In this document: piece after piece, positions 1-9,820 of the stretch
How positions within the stretch are numbered: the stretch's first letter is position 1
Layout: the number at the start of each line of letters is the position of its first letter
Assembly: GCA_013365325.1 (NCBI GenBank)
Contig: JABVXV010000015.1
Span: 433,732 to 497,731, forward strand
From: Dipetalonema caudispina
Taxonomy: Eukaryota; Nematoda; Chromadorea; Rhabditida; Onchocercidae
Direction of reading: 5' to 3'
DNA: 64,000 bases
Notes under the pieces: model-generated
Told to the model about the DNA's origin: nothing
Seen by the model: the letters and a program-made list of their open reading frames with translations, nothing else
Databases searched by the model: none
Program-made: the position numbers and the translations under genes

Positions 1-1464
1 TATGATTGGAATTATCTTGTGGCTTAAAAAACTTTCGATAAAAAAAGCAAAACTTATAGATTTAAGATTTATCCTTAGACTTAGTCTTAATCTTTATGTA
101 TGCAAAAGTTATTTTGTTTCTTTGAATTCTTCAGATAATCTCGCAAAATTCTCATCAATTTCATTCAGTCGATTATCGTTAAAAAAGAAAACGCTAGAAT
201 GAAATAACAATTCTAACCCAACGTTTAAGGATATTTTCCGATGAGCAACTGTAGCACTTCCCCGGAAGAAGTGGTGGTAACTCTGTACTGGCTTTACCGT
301 ACTCCGACAGTTGAAAAAATAGTACTGTAATATACAGATACATTCAGCGCAAGAATGCTTGCAATCGATGCCAAAGCCAGAGCCAAGGAATCATTATTCT
401 ACAATCATCAATATTATTTATTTTACTACTACAAGCATACTACATTCTTCATTAAGTGTTCCAGGTCTACGATTTTGATATCTTCTACAGCCTAGGCCAC
501 ATCTAAGGCATGAGAGTTGAAAAAATGGTATTTACCCAAAAACAAGAAATAAAACAAAAACAAAACAATCAGAAAAAAAGTAATGCGAACAAAAACGGAT
601 GCGATAAGAAATTTAGGAAAAAAAGATGATAAATGATTATTATTTTGATTAATGACTATCGTTAAAGCGTAAAGCTTTTTAGCATTAATCAAATATAAAC
701 TAAAGTTGTACCCCTCATTCGTTATCACTATCATCATCGTTTTTGTTATTATCATCTTAAATATCTTAATCGGATTATGCTGCTTCTTATAGCTATGCAA
801 CTGATAATTAATGGAACGGAATTGTAAAGATCGAAAATTTTACGATTATTATAACTGATCGTTAAAGCTTAGCGAAGAAATGAAGGAATGATTGTGAGAA
901 ATGAACTTAATAGCATTGAAAATGACACGAATAGTTCAAACAGCTTTGAATTTCTGATCTGGGCAAAGAATCAACATGGAAAATGGGATGAAATTAAATG
1001 AGCCTAGCTAGAGTGGGGTACATATCTTCCTGCTTGCTAAATCTTTCAATGCTTTAATCGATCGCTAGTCTACTTTTGTCTTTTTTTTTTGCGGCTGCAA
1101 TAGGCCAATTCATATTATGATACACTACTATCATTCATATTAAAATATGAAATAGACAAGAAAATTTAGCAAATAATTCAAACGAAAAAAGGTATGAAAA
1201 ACAAAAAAAAAGAAAAAGAAAAAAAAAATACACCAAACTTTTTGGAATAAAAAAGCCAATGAAGCGAAATGAAAAGTGCAAAGATTTGAAAATGTTGAGA
1301 TTAAGAAATTAAAGGAAGTAGGAGAAGGAAAAAGTATGAATCGAAGATAGAATGGAAAAGTAAAATATATAAGATGCAAGTACTCCTACCTATTCTTTTA
1401 TTTCAATACCACTTATGCTACACCCATTTTCTGTTTAAAAAAATTATCAATCCATAGATACACC

Positions 1465-1530
1465 GTACACACATACATACATACACACACATACATACAT
1501 ACATACACACAAGTATATATATATATATAC
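1465..1530. repeat. CATA/CACA then TATA microsatellite
   Basis: The stretch alternates ACATAC and ACAC units and passes into an (AT)n run near 1515-1529. It is a low-complexity simple repeat in intergenic DNA with no other feature attached. Confidence 0.85.
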
Positions 1531-1703
1531 ATATCGATAAATTTGCACAAATGACATCCTTACTTGATTTACTGACCGATACACAATACGGAAAATTATA
1601 TCGTAGAATTCCTACTTATATTCATATTCTGATCTTTGCAAAAAAAAAAAAAAAATTTTCATCAATATCATCAAGGATGTCATAAAACGATACCGTAATC
1701 ATG

Positions 1704-1763
1704 ATTTTATGACAGTACTATCCATTTTATGACAATATTACTCATTTTATGATAGCACTACCT
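1704..1763 (+). repeat. Three imperfect 20-bp tandem units upstream of the kinase gene
   Basis: Units start at 1704, 1724 and 1744. Each opens with ATTTTATGA, then a variable A/C/T-rich part ending in C or T. The array lies about 280 nt upstream of the kinase start codon, so it could be a cis element or a small decayed satellite. Confidence 0.7.
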
Positions 1764-2039
1764 AGATATAATATCGATATAAAAGACCAAGAAAAAAAAA
1801 AAAAATCAAGTTTGCTTGCTTACGATAAGTACAAACGAAATTTCAGCTTCTTATTAAAATGTTTTAAACCTTTTAAATAAGTATGCAAATATTGGTCAGT
1901 ATAAAAAAAAGTTAACAAATCAGATAAGTATCATTTTGTAATTGATACAATATTCAGCTGGTAAGTGTACTGTTGTGTATTCCTCAACGGTTGCTTTGTG
2001 GGGAATTCAAAAAAAAAGAGGACATCGTGACTGTCTTCG

Positions 2040-4859
2040 ATGGGAGATTTGGGTTTAAAGCCAAAAATTCGAATTGGTGCTGTAATCGCTGAACAATGGA
2101 CAATCAAGAAGAAATTGGGTGAGGGTAGTTGTGGCACCGTTTTCCTCTTATCCAACATTTCAAATCCGAAGGTATGAGTTAACCAGTGTATCAATTAGAT
2201 TTCTTGATCATGTGAAAAGAAAAAAAAAAAGAAAAGAGTGCAAAAGCTGAGAGATCTAAGATCCCATTATTCAAAGATTTATTTCATAAAGAAGCCAAGG
2301 GTCTTATCGAATTTGGACTCGAATATTCAGGCTCATGCAGCAATGAAAGTGGAACCATTGATGATGAATAGTAATGATGAGATACTGAAAATGGAAGTGT
2401 TCGTTTTAAAGAAAATGCAAAAATCGAAACATGCTTGCCGGTTATTTTCTGCAGGCCGTACAAGCACTTTTAATTATATGATAATGTCACTTCTTGGAAA
2501 GTAAGCATGTTAGCTATTGAAAATTTATAAACTTGTAGTAATCCATTACATTTGACGCAAATATTTGACACTTTACAGGAATCTAAGTGATTTACGATAT
2601 ATGATGCCGTCAAAACGTTTCACTACATGTACAAGTCTAAGATTGGGTAAACAGGGATTACAAGTATGCTTACCGGTTTATTTATAGTTAAACCACTGTT
2701 ATATTCAAAATTCTACTAGTAGAGATAAGGAATCAATTTGATCTATCAATAATATCCTATGATGTGTCCCTTTTTATTTTCAAGAAATAATTTAAGTTTT
2801 TGAGATAGGCTTTGTTTATTTTTGCTGCTCTAAAAAATTAGTAATTGTAATAACCATATTGGCAGTAATAACATGAATCCTGTATCTATCCTTCATACCT
2901 GATCTCTAATCATTATGATAATAATCATAGGATATTAGATCAATATTTCTAATTAGAGTTATTATTAGCTTTACAAATTAGCGCCTAAAATTGCCATTAT
3001 TGATCATGGGAGGCTAAACATAGAATTCTGCTTCTATCCTCCATACCTGATCATTGAAGATTATCCATATCTTCTAATTCTTATAGCTGGTTTCCATCTC
3101 TCAGTGATCAGTGAAATAAGGAAATCAGTGAGATTTACCAATCCTAATAGTTTTCCCGGTTGTCAATGCCCAAATATTGAGATTTCATCATAGAAACTAA
3201 GCAGATATTTCTTACTTCGTACTTATTGTCATTCCTCTTACTCCGTACATCTTCTTAAGTCTGATAATTTAACAATGATTTTAGGCCCTGAAAGATTTGC
3301 ACAGTGCTGGATTTATACATCGTGATGTGAAACCGCTCAACTTTTCCCTCGGATCAACACCGTCTACAAAACGGCTTCTATTCCTATTTGATTTTGGCTT
3401 ATCACGGCAAATTTTCCTGCCGGTACAAGGAACAAATGAAATGAAACTTCGGGAACCAAGAAAAAAGGTTTCTTCATCAAAGCAGAAAATTTATCAAATT
3501 GAAAAAATGCTTCCATACTTTTCCAATCATTTCTTAATGAAAACAACCAGTCAACTTTCGACCTTCAAGAAAGTGGTATGTAAGTGAGACGATGTCGTAA
3601 TGGTGACTCAGTTTAAACAATTCAGAATTTACAGTATCAATTGGAACTATTCCTAATATCATTTCTTTTTCCCTCACATCAATTAAATTTTTTAGGTGAC
3701 TTTTAGAGGTACTGTTCGTTATTGCTCCACTAATGTACATCAACACAAAGAACAGGGTCGACATGACGATCTGATCTCATTGCTATACAGTATCGTTGAG
3801 CTTATCACTGGTGAATTACCATGGCGAGGATTGAACCGACGTGAATGCGCTATTGTTAAAGCAAGTGTACCAGATAAAAAACTTTTCAATGTAAATTTTC
3901 ATAAATGTTGAATACGTAGGTTAAAATGGCACTCTTATGAGCGTTCACGCAATAATGCGTGTCACTTTTTCCGTCACGCTTTAATAAGAATCATTCCAAA
4001 CTTTGCTTCTTATTTTCGGTAAAAGCAGAAAATGTTTTTTGAATTGATTGAAAGGTTATCAGAGAAGTGAAAATTCCGAATAGTGGATATTTTCTGAACC
4101 GGTAGCAATTTTTCCAAGGAATTTTCAAGAAACAAAAGTCTTTTCAGCAATGTCCAGGAAATTTTACAGCAATTTATGGGTATCTGAAAGGACTTGAATA
4201 TAATGACTTGCCGAATTATGAATTTATCGATAAAAAATTTGATGATACTTTATCAAGCAAAAAGTATGTAAACTTCGTAAATAACTGCGATCTCAATTTC
4301 TAAACATTTAGTTGATTCGCTTTAAAAATTAACAAAAAATTTAATCTACGGAACAAACCATATGATGTGCCTCAGAAATGGTCAGAAATCGAAGTTACAA
4401 ATCTAAATATTGAAGATCATCAGAAGGAATCTCTCTGTTTTTGCAGCATCAAAGATGAATCTCCATATGATTGGGAGAGCGGTGGGCGCTATTTTGATGA
4501 TGTGGCTGGTAAAGTGATGCCTAAAAGACGTAGAAATCCAGATGAACAAGTGGAAAAAGATTCGGTCTGTTGTTTTACGGAAAGTCATTTTTTTTCTCTT
4601 AATTTCCATGAATTTCAACGAACTGTCAAGATTCTCTTGGATAACAATACTTCTGATATCTGTGAGATAGGCCTTGAAATTACATCACAGATAATTTGTT
4701 TCTTTAGTTCCAGAGAATGTTAATGTGAATTTGCAGTCCTCAACCGTGAAAGAAGAAGTACCATCAACAGAAGAAGGACCATCGACTGAGGGAGGTGAAT
4801 CGGAGATGATGGGAGTGGATAAAGAAAATACTCTTGAAGATTTGCAAGAAATTAAATAA
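2040..4859 (+). CDS. CK1/TTBK-like serine/threonine protein kinase, 8 exons
   Basis: Exons: 2040-2171, 2331-2500, 2579-2663, 3285-3575, 3696-3890, 4148-4267, 4376-4661, 4708-4859 (about 476 aa). Visible kinase marks are the glycine loop [10 protein letters not shown] (residues about 27-36), the lysine in AAMKVE, catalytic HRDVKPLNF (about 141-149), DFGLSR (from 165) and FRGTVRY (from 229), then GELPW in the C-lobe. The NLSDLR block, the FRGTVRY activation-loop end, the later CPGNF...[10 protein letters not shown] block and the PYDWE tail are typical of the casein kinase 1 superfamily, nearest the tau-tubulin-kinase-like group expanded in nematodes. All catalytic residues are present, so it is probably active; the substrate is unknown. 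The stretch between DFG and FRGT is longer than usual. The C-terminus is acidic and Ser/Glu-rich. The exon 6 donor (GTAAAC) and exon 7 acceptor (CTCAG) are the least certain joins; they were chosen because they keep frame. Confidence 0.85.
2664..3284. repeat. Kinase intron 3 with inverted and direct repeats
   Basis: Within this 621-nt intron, 2738-2761 and 2926-2943 are inverted copies of TTGATCT...AATATCCTATG, the first carrying an extra 6 nt. Separately, 2885-2904 and 3033-3052 are direct copies matching at 19 of 20 positions. This resembles remnants of a small non-autonomous element. No coding potential is seen. Confidence 0.55.
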
Positions 4860-4963
4860 ACCTCAATTTTCATGTCAACAAAAAAAAAATGTTGTATGTA
4901 AAGTTTGATTCCAGAAAAAATAATTTTTTACAACGGATCACATTATCAAGTTCAAACTGTAGC

Positions 4964-4969
4964 AATAAA
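4964..4969 (+). terminator. AATAAA poly(A) signal of the kinase gene
   Basis: A canonical AATAAA lies 105 nt after the stop codon of the kinase gene, a normal nematode 3' UTR length. Confidence 0.6.
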
Positions 4970-6458
4970 AGAATTGCAGTCAATTGAGAAAGTTTGTCTT
5001 GGCAACAAATACCATTCAATAATGTGATTTAAGTAATAGGTAACATATTGAAATATACATTATGTAATGTTTTCTCCTATTACAGCACTTGTAAACTGTC
5101 CAGTTTTGGAAAATCTGTACGATATCATCTTTCTTTTCAAGAACATATCAAATTATGATAATGCCATAATTTTACCAGAAAAATCTCGCAATACCACCGG
5201 GAAGAAAATAAACAAAAACTTCGATAAACATATTTTTACAAAAAAAAAAAAAGAAAGGGAAAATCACTCGTCTTATCAAAATAATTAAGACAAACAGATC
5301 GAAAGGTGAAAGGTATTGCATAGATTTACATTATTTTGAATGGTAATATAATTTGATATCCCATCAGTATTTTGAATAAAAGGAAACGGATACAGGTGAA
5401 TTTGACTTTTTTCATTTAGTCAGAATAAATTTTTCATCGCAATTCACAGACTCAAGAAGAGGTCAAATGATACAGCAAAAATTGAACTCATATTTGTGTA
5501 GCACAATGATGATTAAGCCAATAAGTTTAGTAAATCGTGAATTCAATCAGTTACTTTCGATTAACTTCAAATTTTACACTACAAAAGCAATGAAAGCAAA
5601 CATATTATGGAAGAAAAAAAGTCAAATAATTGGAAATCTTTTTAATTAATTTCAATTACTTTTTTTACTGTAAGAGAAATTCCTACATATACAACTACAA
5701 TTTCTAAAAATTGAATTCAGCGGAAATATCGCTTCTGCTTAGTTCAGATTATTGTTTCATCAGTTTTCTGAAGTTGTTCATATATTCACTGTAAATTATT
5801 TTAAATTAAATGATTCAGTTCCTCTCTCTCTCTTTCTTATCTCATTCTCATTAACGTCTAAAAGTTGAACATGGCAATAACAATCAACCAGCTTCTTCAA
5901 CTAAACAATATAACCTTTAACCCTTGCGATAGAGAATTAAATTCATTATAGAATGTGTACTCTTAGCAAACAAACTGTTATCATTTTGACAATCAAAAAA
6001 AGAAACTTTTCAAAAATTATCATTCAATAAAATATAGCAATGGCAATCTATGTATTACTCTTTAACTCTTTTTAGTTTTTATTTTTGCATAATTGAATTA
6101 GCAGTGATATGATATCAATAAAAACATCCCCCTCCAAAAAAAAAAACCCCAAATGAATGCTTTAATATTTCCAGTTAGAAGCAATCATAATTTATATAAT
6201 TAAGGCCTTTTTTTTTTTTTTGGTTAAAATTACAAATTATTTCCTCAATAAAATAAATTTAAAGCTTCATCAATAATTCTCATGGATTTTATAATTATTA
6301 TTATATGCTAATTTTGATGATAATAAGATAAAACATTTATCGATTTCTCTTTTACACTTCTGTATGATCTAGAATTCACAGACAATTTATTACTTTTCTA
6401 ATTTAGTTTTGCATTTCGAATTTTTAGCAGCAGATTCATCGTGTTCAACAATTTTAGC

Positions 6459-6713
6459 TTATATATTATGGCCCAGTAATGATGATGTTGCATAAATCTT
6501 TTGCCAACAAAATGAATGAAATGCATTCGGAAATGCACAGGATACAATGACACTTTCTCTCTTTTCTTCTTCTAACCCAGGTAACATTGACTTCATATCA
6601 GCGATGGCATAAATTTCTGCCTTGACCTCATCCACTTGTCCAAACCCTTGCCCTCTTTTCAGCTGTACAACCTGCTCATTAACCTGTGTGTGAGAAAAAT
6701 TCCATTTACTCAT
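6459..6713 (-). CDS. Possible minus-strand coding exon or gene fragment
   Basis: An 84-codon ORF on the minus strand begins at ATG 6713. Its middle part (VNEQVVQLKRG, then VDEVKAEIYAIADM) reads like a charged helical protein and is GC-richer than the flanks. A TTCTCACACACAG acceptor-like string directly precedes VNEQ on that strand, and a GTTAGA donor-like string follows LPG, so the true coding part may be a single exon of about 40 codons. No partner exons were found nearby and no family was recognised. It may be a fragment, a pseudogene piece or chance. Confidence 0.22.
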   Translation of the reverse strand: MSKWNFSHTQVNEQVVQLKRGQGFGQVDEVKAEIYAIADMKSMLPGLEEEKRESVIVSCAFPNAFHSFCWQKIYATSSLLGHNI

Positions 6714-7163
6714 AAATTATCAGAATTTGTTTAGCATCAATTTTCAGGGCAAGTTTTACTTAATGAAGCGTAAATTAAACGTGGAACATTGTCATTACAT
6801 ACTTCTCCATAATTTATCTATTCGTTGTTGACAACATTAAAAGAGAAAAATTTTAAATTCATTAAAGGGAAGGACTTTTTTCTTTTTTTCTTTTCTTTTT
6901 CGCTTATTTTCGAGGAATTTCTATGTTCAATTTTTAATAATATAAAAATAAAAACATTGAAATAGTGATAATTGGAAGGGTTACGTAAAGGTCACGTATA
7001 CATTACTCTCTTAAGCATATTTCAGCAATGTTAGGATCGTTCTTTTTTTTTTTGCCAAATACGTTATGACTATCCCCGTTGGTATGAGATGAGTGAAGGC
7101 GCGAAGGTCACATATACAATAATGAATATATAGGCGATTAGGTCATGTATAATGAACAGATAG

Positions 7164-7179
7164 GATGATGATGATGATA
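7164..7179. repeat. (GAT)n microsatellite
   Basis: Five GAT units; the first member of a run of simple repeats that continues to 7950. Confidence 0.8.
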
Positions 7180-7300
7180 GATTCGTATGTCTCTTCTGAT
7201 CGCCTGTTGTTTTAAATGAGAGATGTATAGTGATGGTAACTGTGGAGGGAAAATGTCGCATGCTAATAACACGTCACTCATGTCATCTCATACGATTCAT

Positions 7301-7384
7301 TATCTATCTATCTATCTATCTATCTATCCTTAGGCTGAATATGATGATGATGATGATGATAATGATGATGATGATGATGATGAT
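7301..7384. repeat. (TATC)n followed by (GAT)n microsatellites
   Basis: Seven TATC units occupy 7301-7328, then a 12-nt spacer, then an interrupted (ATG)n run at 7341-7384. Confidence 0.9.
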
Positions 7385-7676
7385 TCATCAATAACAGAGG
7401 TCAACTACGCCTTCATCTCCACATTCAAATGGTCCCTGTCAAAGAAGAATATAATACATATATATGTATGTCAGTCAGTCAGTCACCCGGCAACGTACAC
7501 ATAGGATCGATCGAACAGCAGCTGAATCTCGCGTACGTGTGGGTGGGCGTTACGAATGTCTGTCTATCTGTTTCACCGACACATACATTACTAGTTAAGC
7601 ATGTCACCGACAAACATATATCGAAGAAATGTATTGAAAAGAGACAAAGATAAAATGTAATATCAATATAAACATT

Positions 7677-7692
7677 AGACAGACAGACAGAC
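7677..7692. repeat. (AGAC)n microsatellite
   Basis: Four AGAC units, followed by a looser ACAC/AGAC string. Confidence 0.85.
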
Positions 7693-7734
7693 ATGCACAC
7701 AGACATACATACTCATTTAAATCTTCTCTATATG

Positions 7735-7834
7735 CAGCAGCAATAGCAGTAACAGCAGCAGTAACAACAGCAGCAGCAGCAGCAGTAGTAGTAGCAGTAG
7801 CAAACGGCGGCGTCGGCGGCGACGGCGACGGCGG
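7735..7834. repeat. (CAG)n array running into a CGG/GAC GC-rich block
   Basis: Interrupted CAG/TAG triplets fill 7735-7800. They are followed at 7805-7834 by CGG, GTC and GAC triplets that are almost entirely G and C, in a window that is otherwise about 70% A+T. Stop codons interrupt the CAG part in the frame that would give polyglutamine, so it is not simply a coding repeat. A GGGCGCGCA string follows at 7853. The block could mark the GW182 promoter or an untranslated first exon. Confidence 0.8.
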
Positions 7835-7896
7835 TAGAGTACTGCTTCATTGGGCGCGCACATTGTTTACATCTCCTGCACATAAACTCTTCGTTA

Positions 7897-7950
7897 TGTA
7901 TGTGTGTGTATGTGTATGTGTATATGTATATGTGTGTGTGTGTGTGTGTG
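7897..7950. repeat. (TG)n/(TATG)n microsatellite
   Basis: Alternating TG and TATG units end in a pure (TG)n run of about 20 nt. Confidence 0.9.
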
Positions 7951-9820
7951 ACAACGATGACACTGCATTAATGGATGACAGACTGGAGTACTTTAGTGAC
8001 CCACTATTGATTATATATCAGGATATATCGGGTTACAGTAATCCTATCACTGTTCTATTTTTCGATTTGTTTTATAGTGGTAGAAAATGTTACGCTCACT
8101 AAATATGTACCCACTTATATTTGTAAGATTAACAATTTCCCTCATTATTCTTTAACATTTCTTTTATATTTTACTATTTTATTAAATTTATACAATTTAT
8201 TTAATAGAAAAATTATGAAAAAACATTTGAAATATTATTTATTCACATTGAAATAACATCATTTACTCTTATTGATACTTTTTTCATTCATTTATTTCAT
8301 TTCAAATTTAATTCCCTAATCATCTTTTAATTAATTGCAGTGTAACATATTGCATCATTATTTTCTTGTATTACTATTTTCTGTTAAAAAAAAAAAGTGA
8401 ATTTAAATATAAATATGTTTCGATGATACTATTATAGAGTTCAGCAGTGATATATTCAACGGCTGTACAATACTTTCCTATTTACATTTATTATTAGTGA
8501 AATTGAAATTTTATGTTATAGTGCCAATTAGAAGGCTGTATCTTCCATAATCTCATATAGAGGATACTATGTATTTTAGGATTCTATGTTAGAATAGTAA
8601 CTTATCAGATTTTTTATTTCTTATCAAATTGGTCCAATAGTTTGATAAGAGATGGATTATCTCATATGTTATAGATTTGGAAATGTCCCATATAATGATG
8701 GTAGGATTATAAGATATATGGGAACGAAGTGAAAAGAGAGAGAGATAGAGAGGTTGAGTCTTGTCTTTTTTCTCAAGAGAATTTGAAATCGTTTTTAAAA
8801 AAAAAAAATATTTTTTTAGCTGGTTTGTTTCTATTATTCGTTATTTCATATTCATATGATCTCATTCGGTTAAGTCTCATACTTTTTTAACCTAAGATAT
8901 ATTAGCCCAGGTAAGCTTTATTCAACAAGAAAAATTATACATATATGGTAAGGATTTTAATGTACAAAAAGTTATGAAAAAGGGTTCCGATAAGTAACAT
9001 ACCTGTAGAAATATGAATTATAAAACGTAATTGAGAGCACATGAAGACGTATCATTAAAATGACGGCGAAGATATGCTTTGCGCATCAAGAAGAGGTGGA
9101 AAGAAACCAATATTAAAACGAGTATATTGCCTCATTTCTGGTTGAAATTTTTCACCTCCATACGATTCATTTCATTTCATCAATCTTACGAAATCAACTT
9201 CCCTCTCTGTACTTGCCAGTGTCAGCAGTTAGTTGACTTGACCTCTTCAATCGATAAGTGCTTTTTGTATGTCATTCGTCGTGTAACCTAATCTCTCCAG
9301 TCAATATGTTGGTTTTTTTTTTGTTGTCTGAGTTCATATTGAATATGCTATAATATCGTGATGAGATACATTCCTAATTGTTGTGAATTCTCACCAAATT
9401 GAGACTCTGTAGATTGTTGTTGTTATTTATGTTTTTTGAAATTTTTTTTTTTCATCCCACAGATAATTTTTTATACGCTTTTTCCCTACACAAATTCCAT
9501 TTCTCATCTCATTTTCACTAACATACTTGTAAAGGTAGTGATATTGACTGCTTCTTAATATTTCCGCAATAATTTAATTTAAGTGGAAATGACTTAGAAA
9601 TGTGTCACTTTGTTCACTTCAATTACTCGTTGATTTCAATCGTTTCAGGTATTCCATTTATATAGCAACTAAGATGAATACGTTTGGAACTACGTTTTTC
9701 ATTGTTGAACTCTTATCTATTTGTCAAAGATTTCACTTATTTTTAGGTTTAATAACAGATATAATAAAGTTGCACACGCACTTGAAGTCTAAAATTCTTA
9801 CGCCTTTGGCAGCTCAACAA

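Larger units (their letters stand above)
1..2039. other. Intergenic, AT-rich, upstream of the kinase gene
   Basis: No gene could be supported here. The span contains poly-A runs, a CATA/CACA/TATA microsatellite near 1465-1530 and a three-copy 20-bp repeat at 1704-1763. A slightly GC-richer patch at about 225-400 contains a 29-codon ORF starting ATG at 241 and is open on both strands; it could be the tail of a gene lying mostly outside the window, but nothing in it was recognised. Confidence 0.6.
4860..9820. other. Long intergenic region between the kinase and GW182 genes
   Basis: This holds the kinase 3' end with an AATAAA at 4964, AT-rich DNA with many homopolymer tracts, one possible minus-strand coding piece at 6459-6713, and a dense simple-repeat cluster at 7164-7950. 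From 8100 to 9820 no feature is clear. The last few hundred bases may be 5' UTR of the GW182 gene: an in-frame ATG exists at 9674 and a TTTTTAG acceptor-like site near 9740. Confidence 0.6.

Noticed and set aside
492..1379. Minus-strand ORFs of 102 and 79 codons
   Set aside because: Both are runs of F, L and I from A-rich + strand DNA with no recognisable features.
7429..7706. Overlapping ORFs of about 75 codons on both strands in the microsatellite cluster
   Set aside because: They come from low-complexity TGTC/GACA repeats, which are open in several frames.
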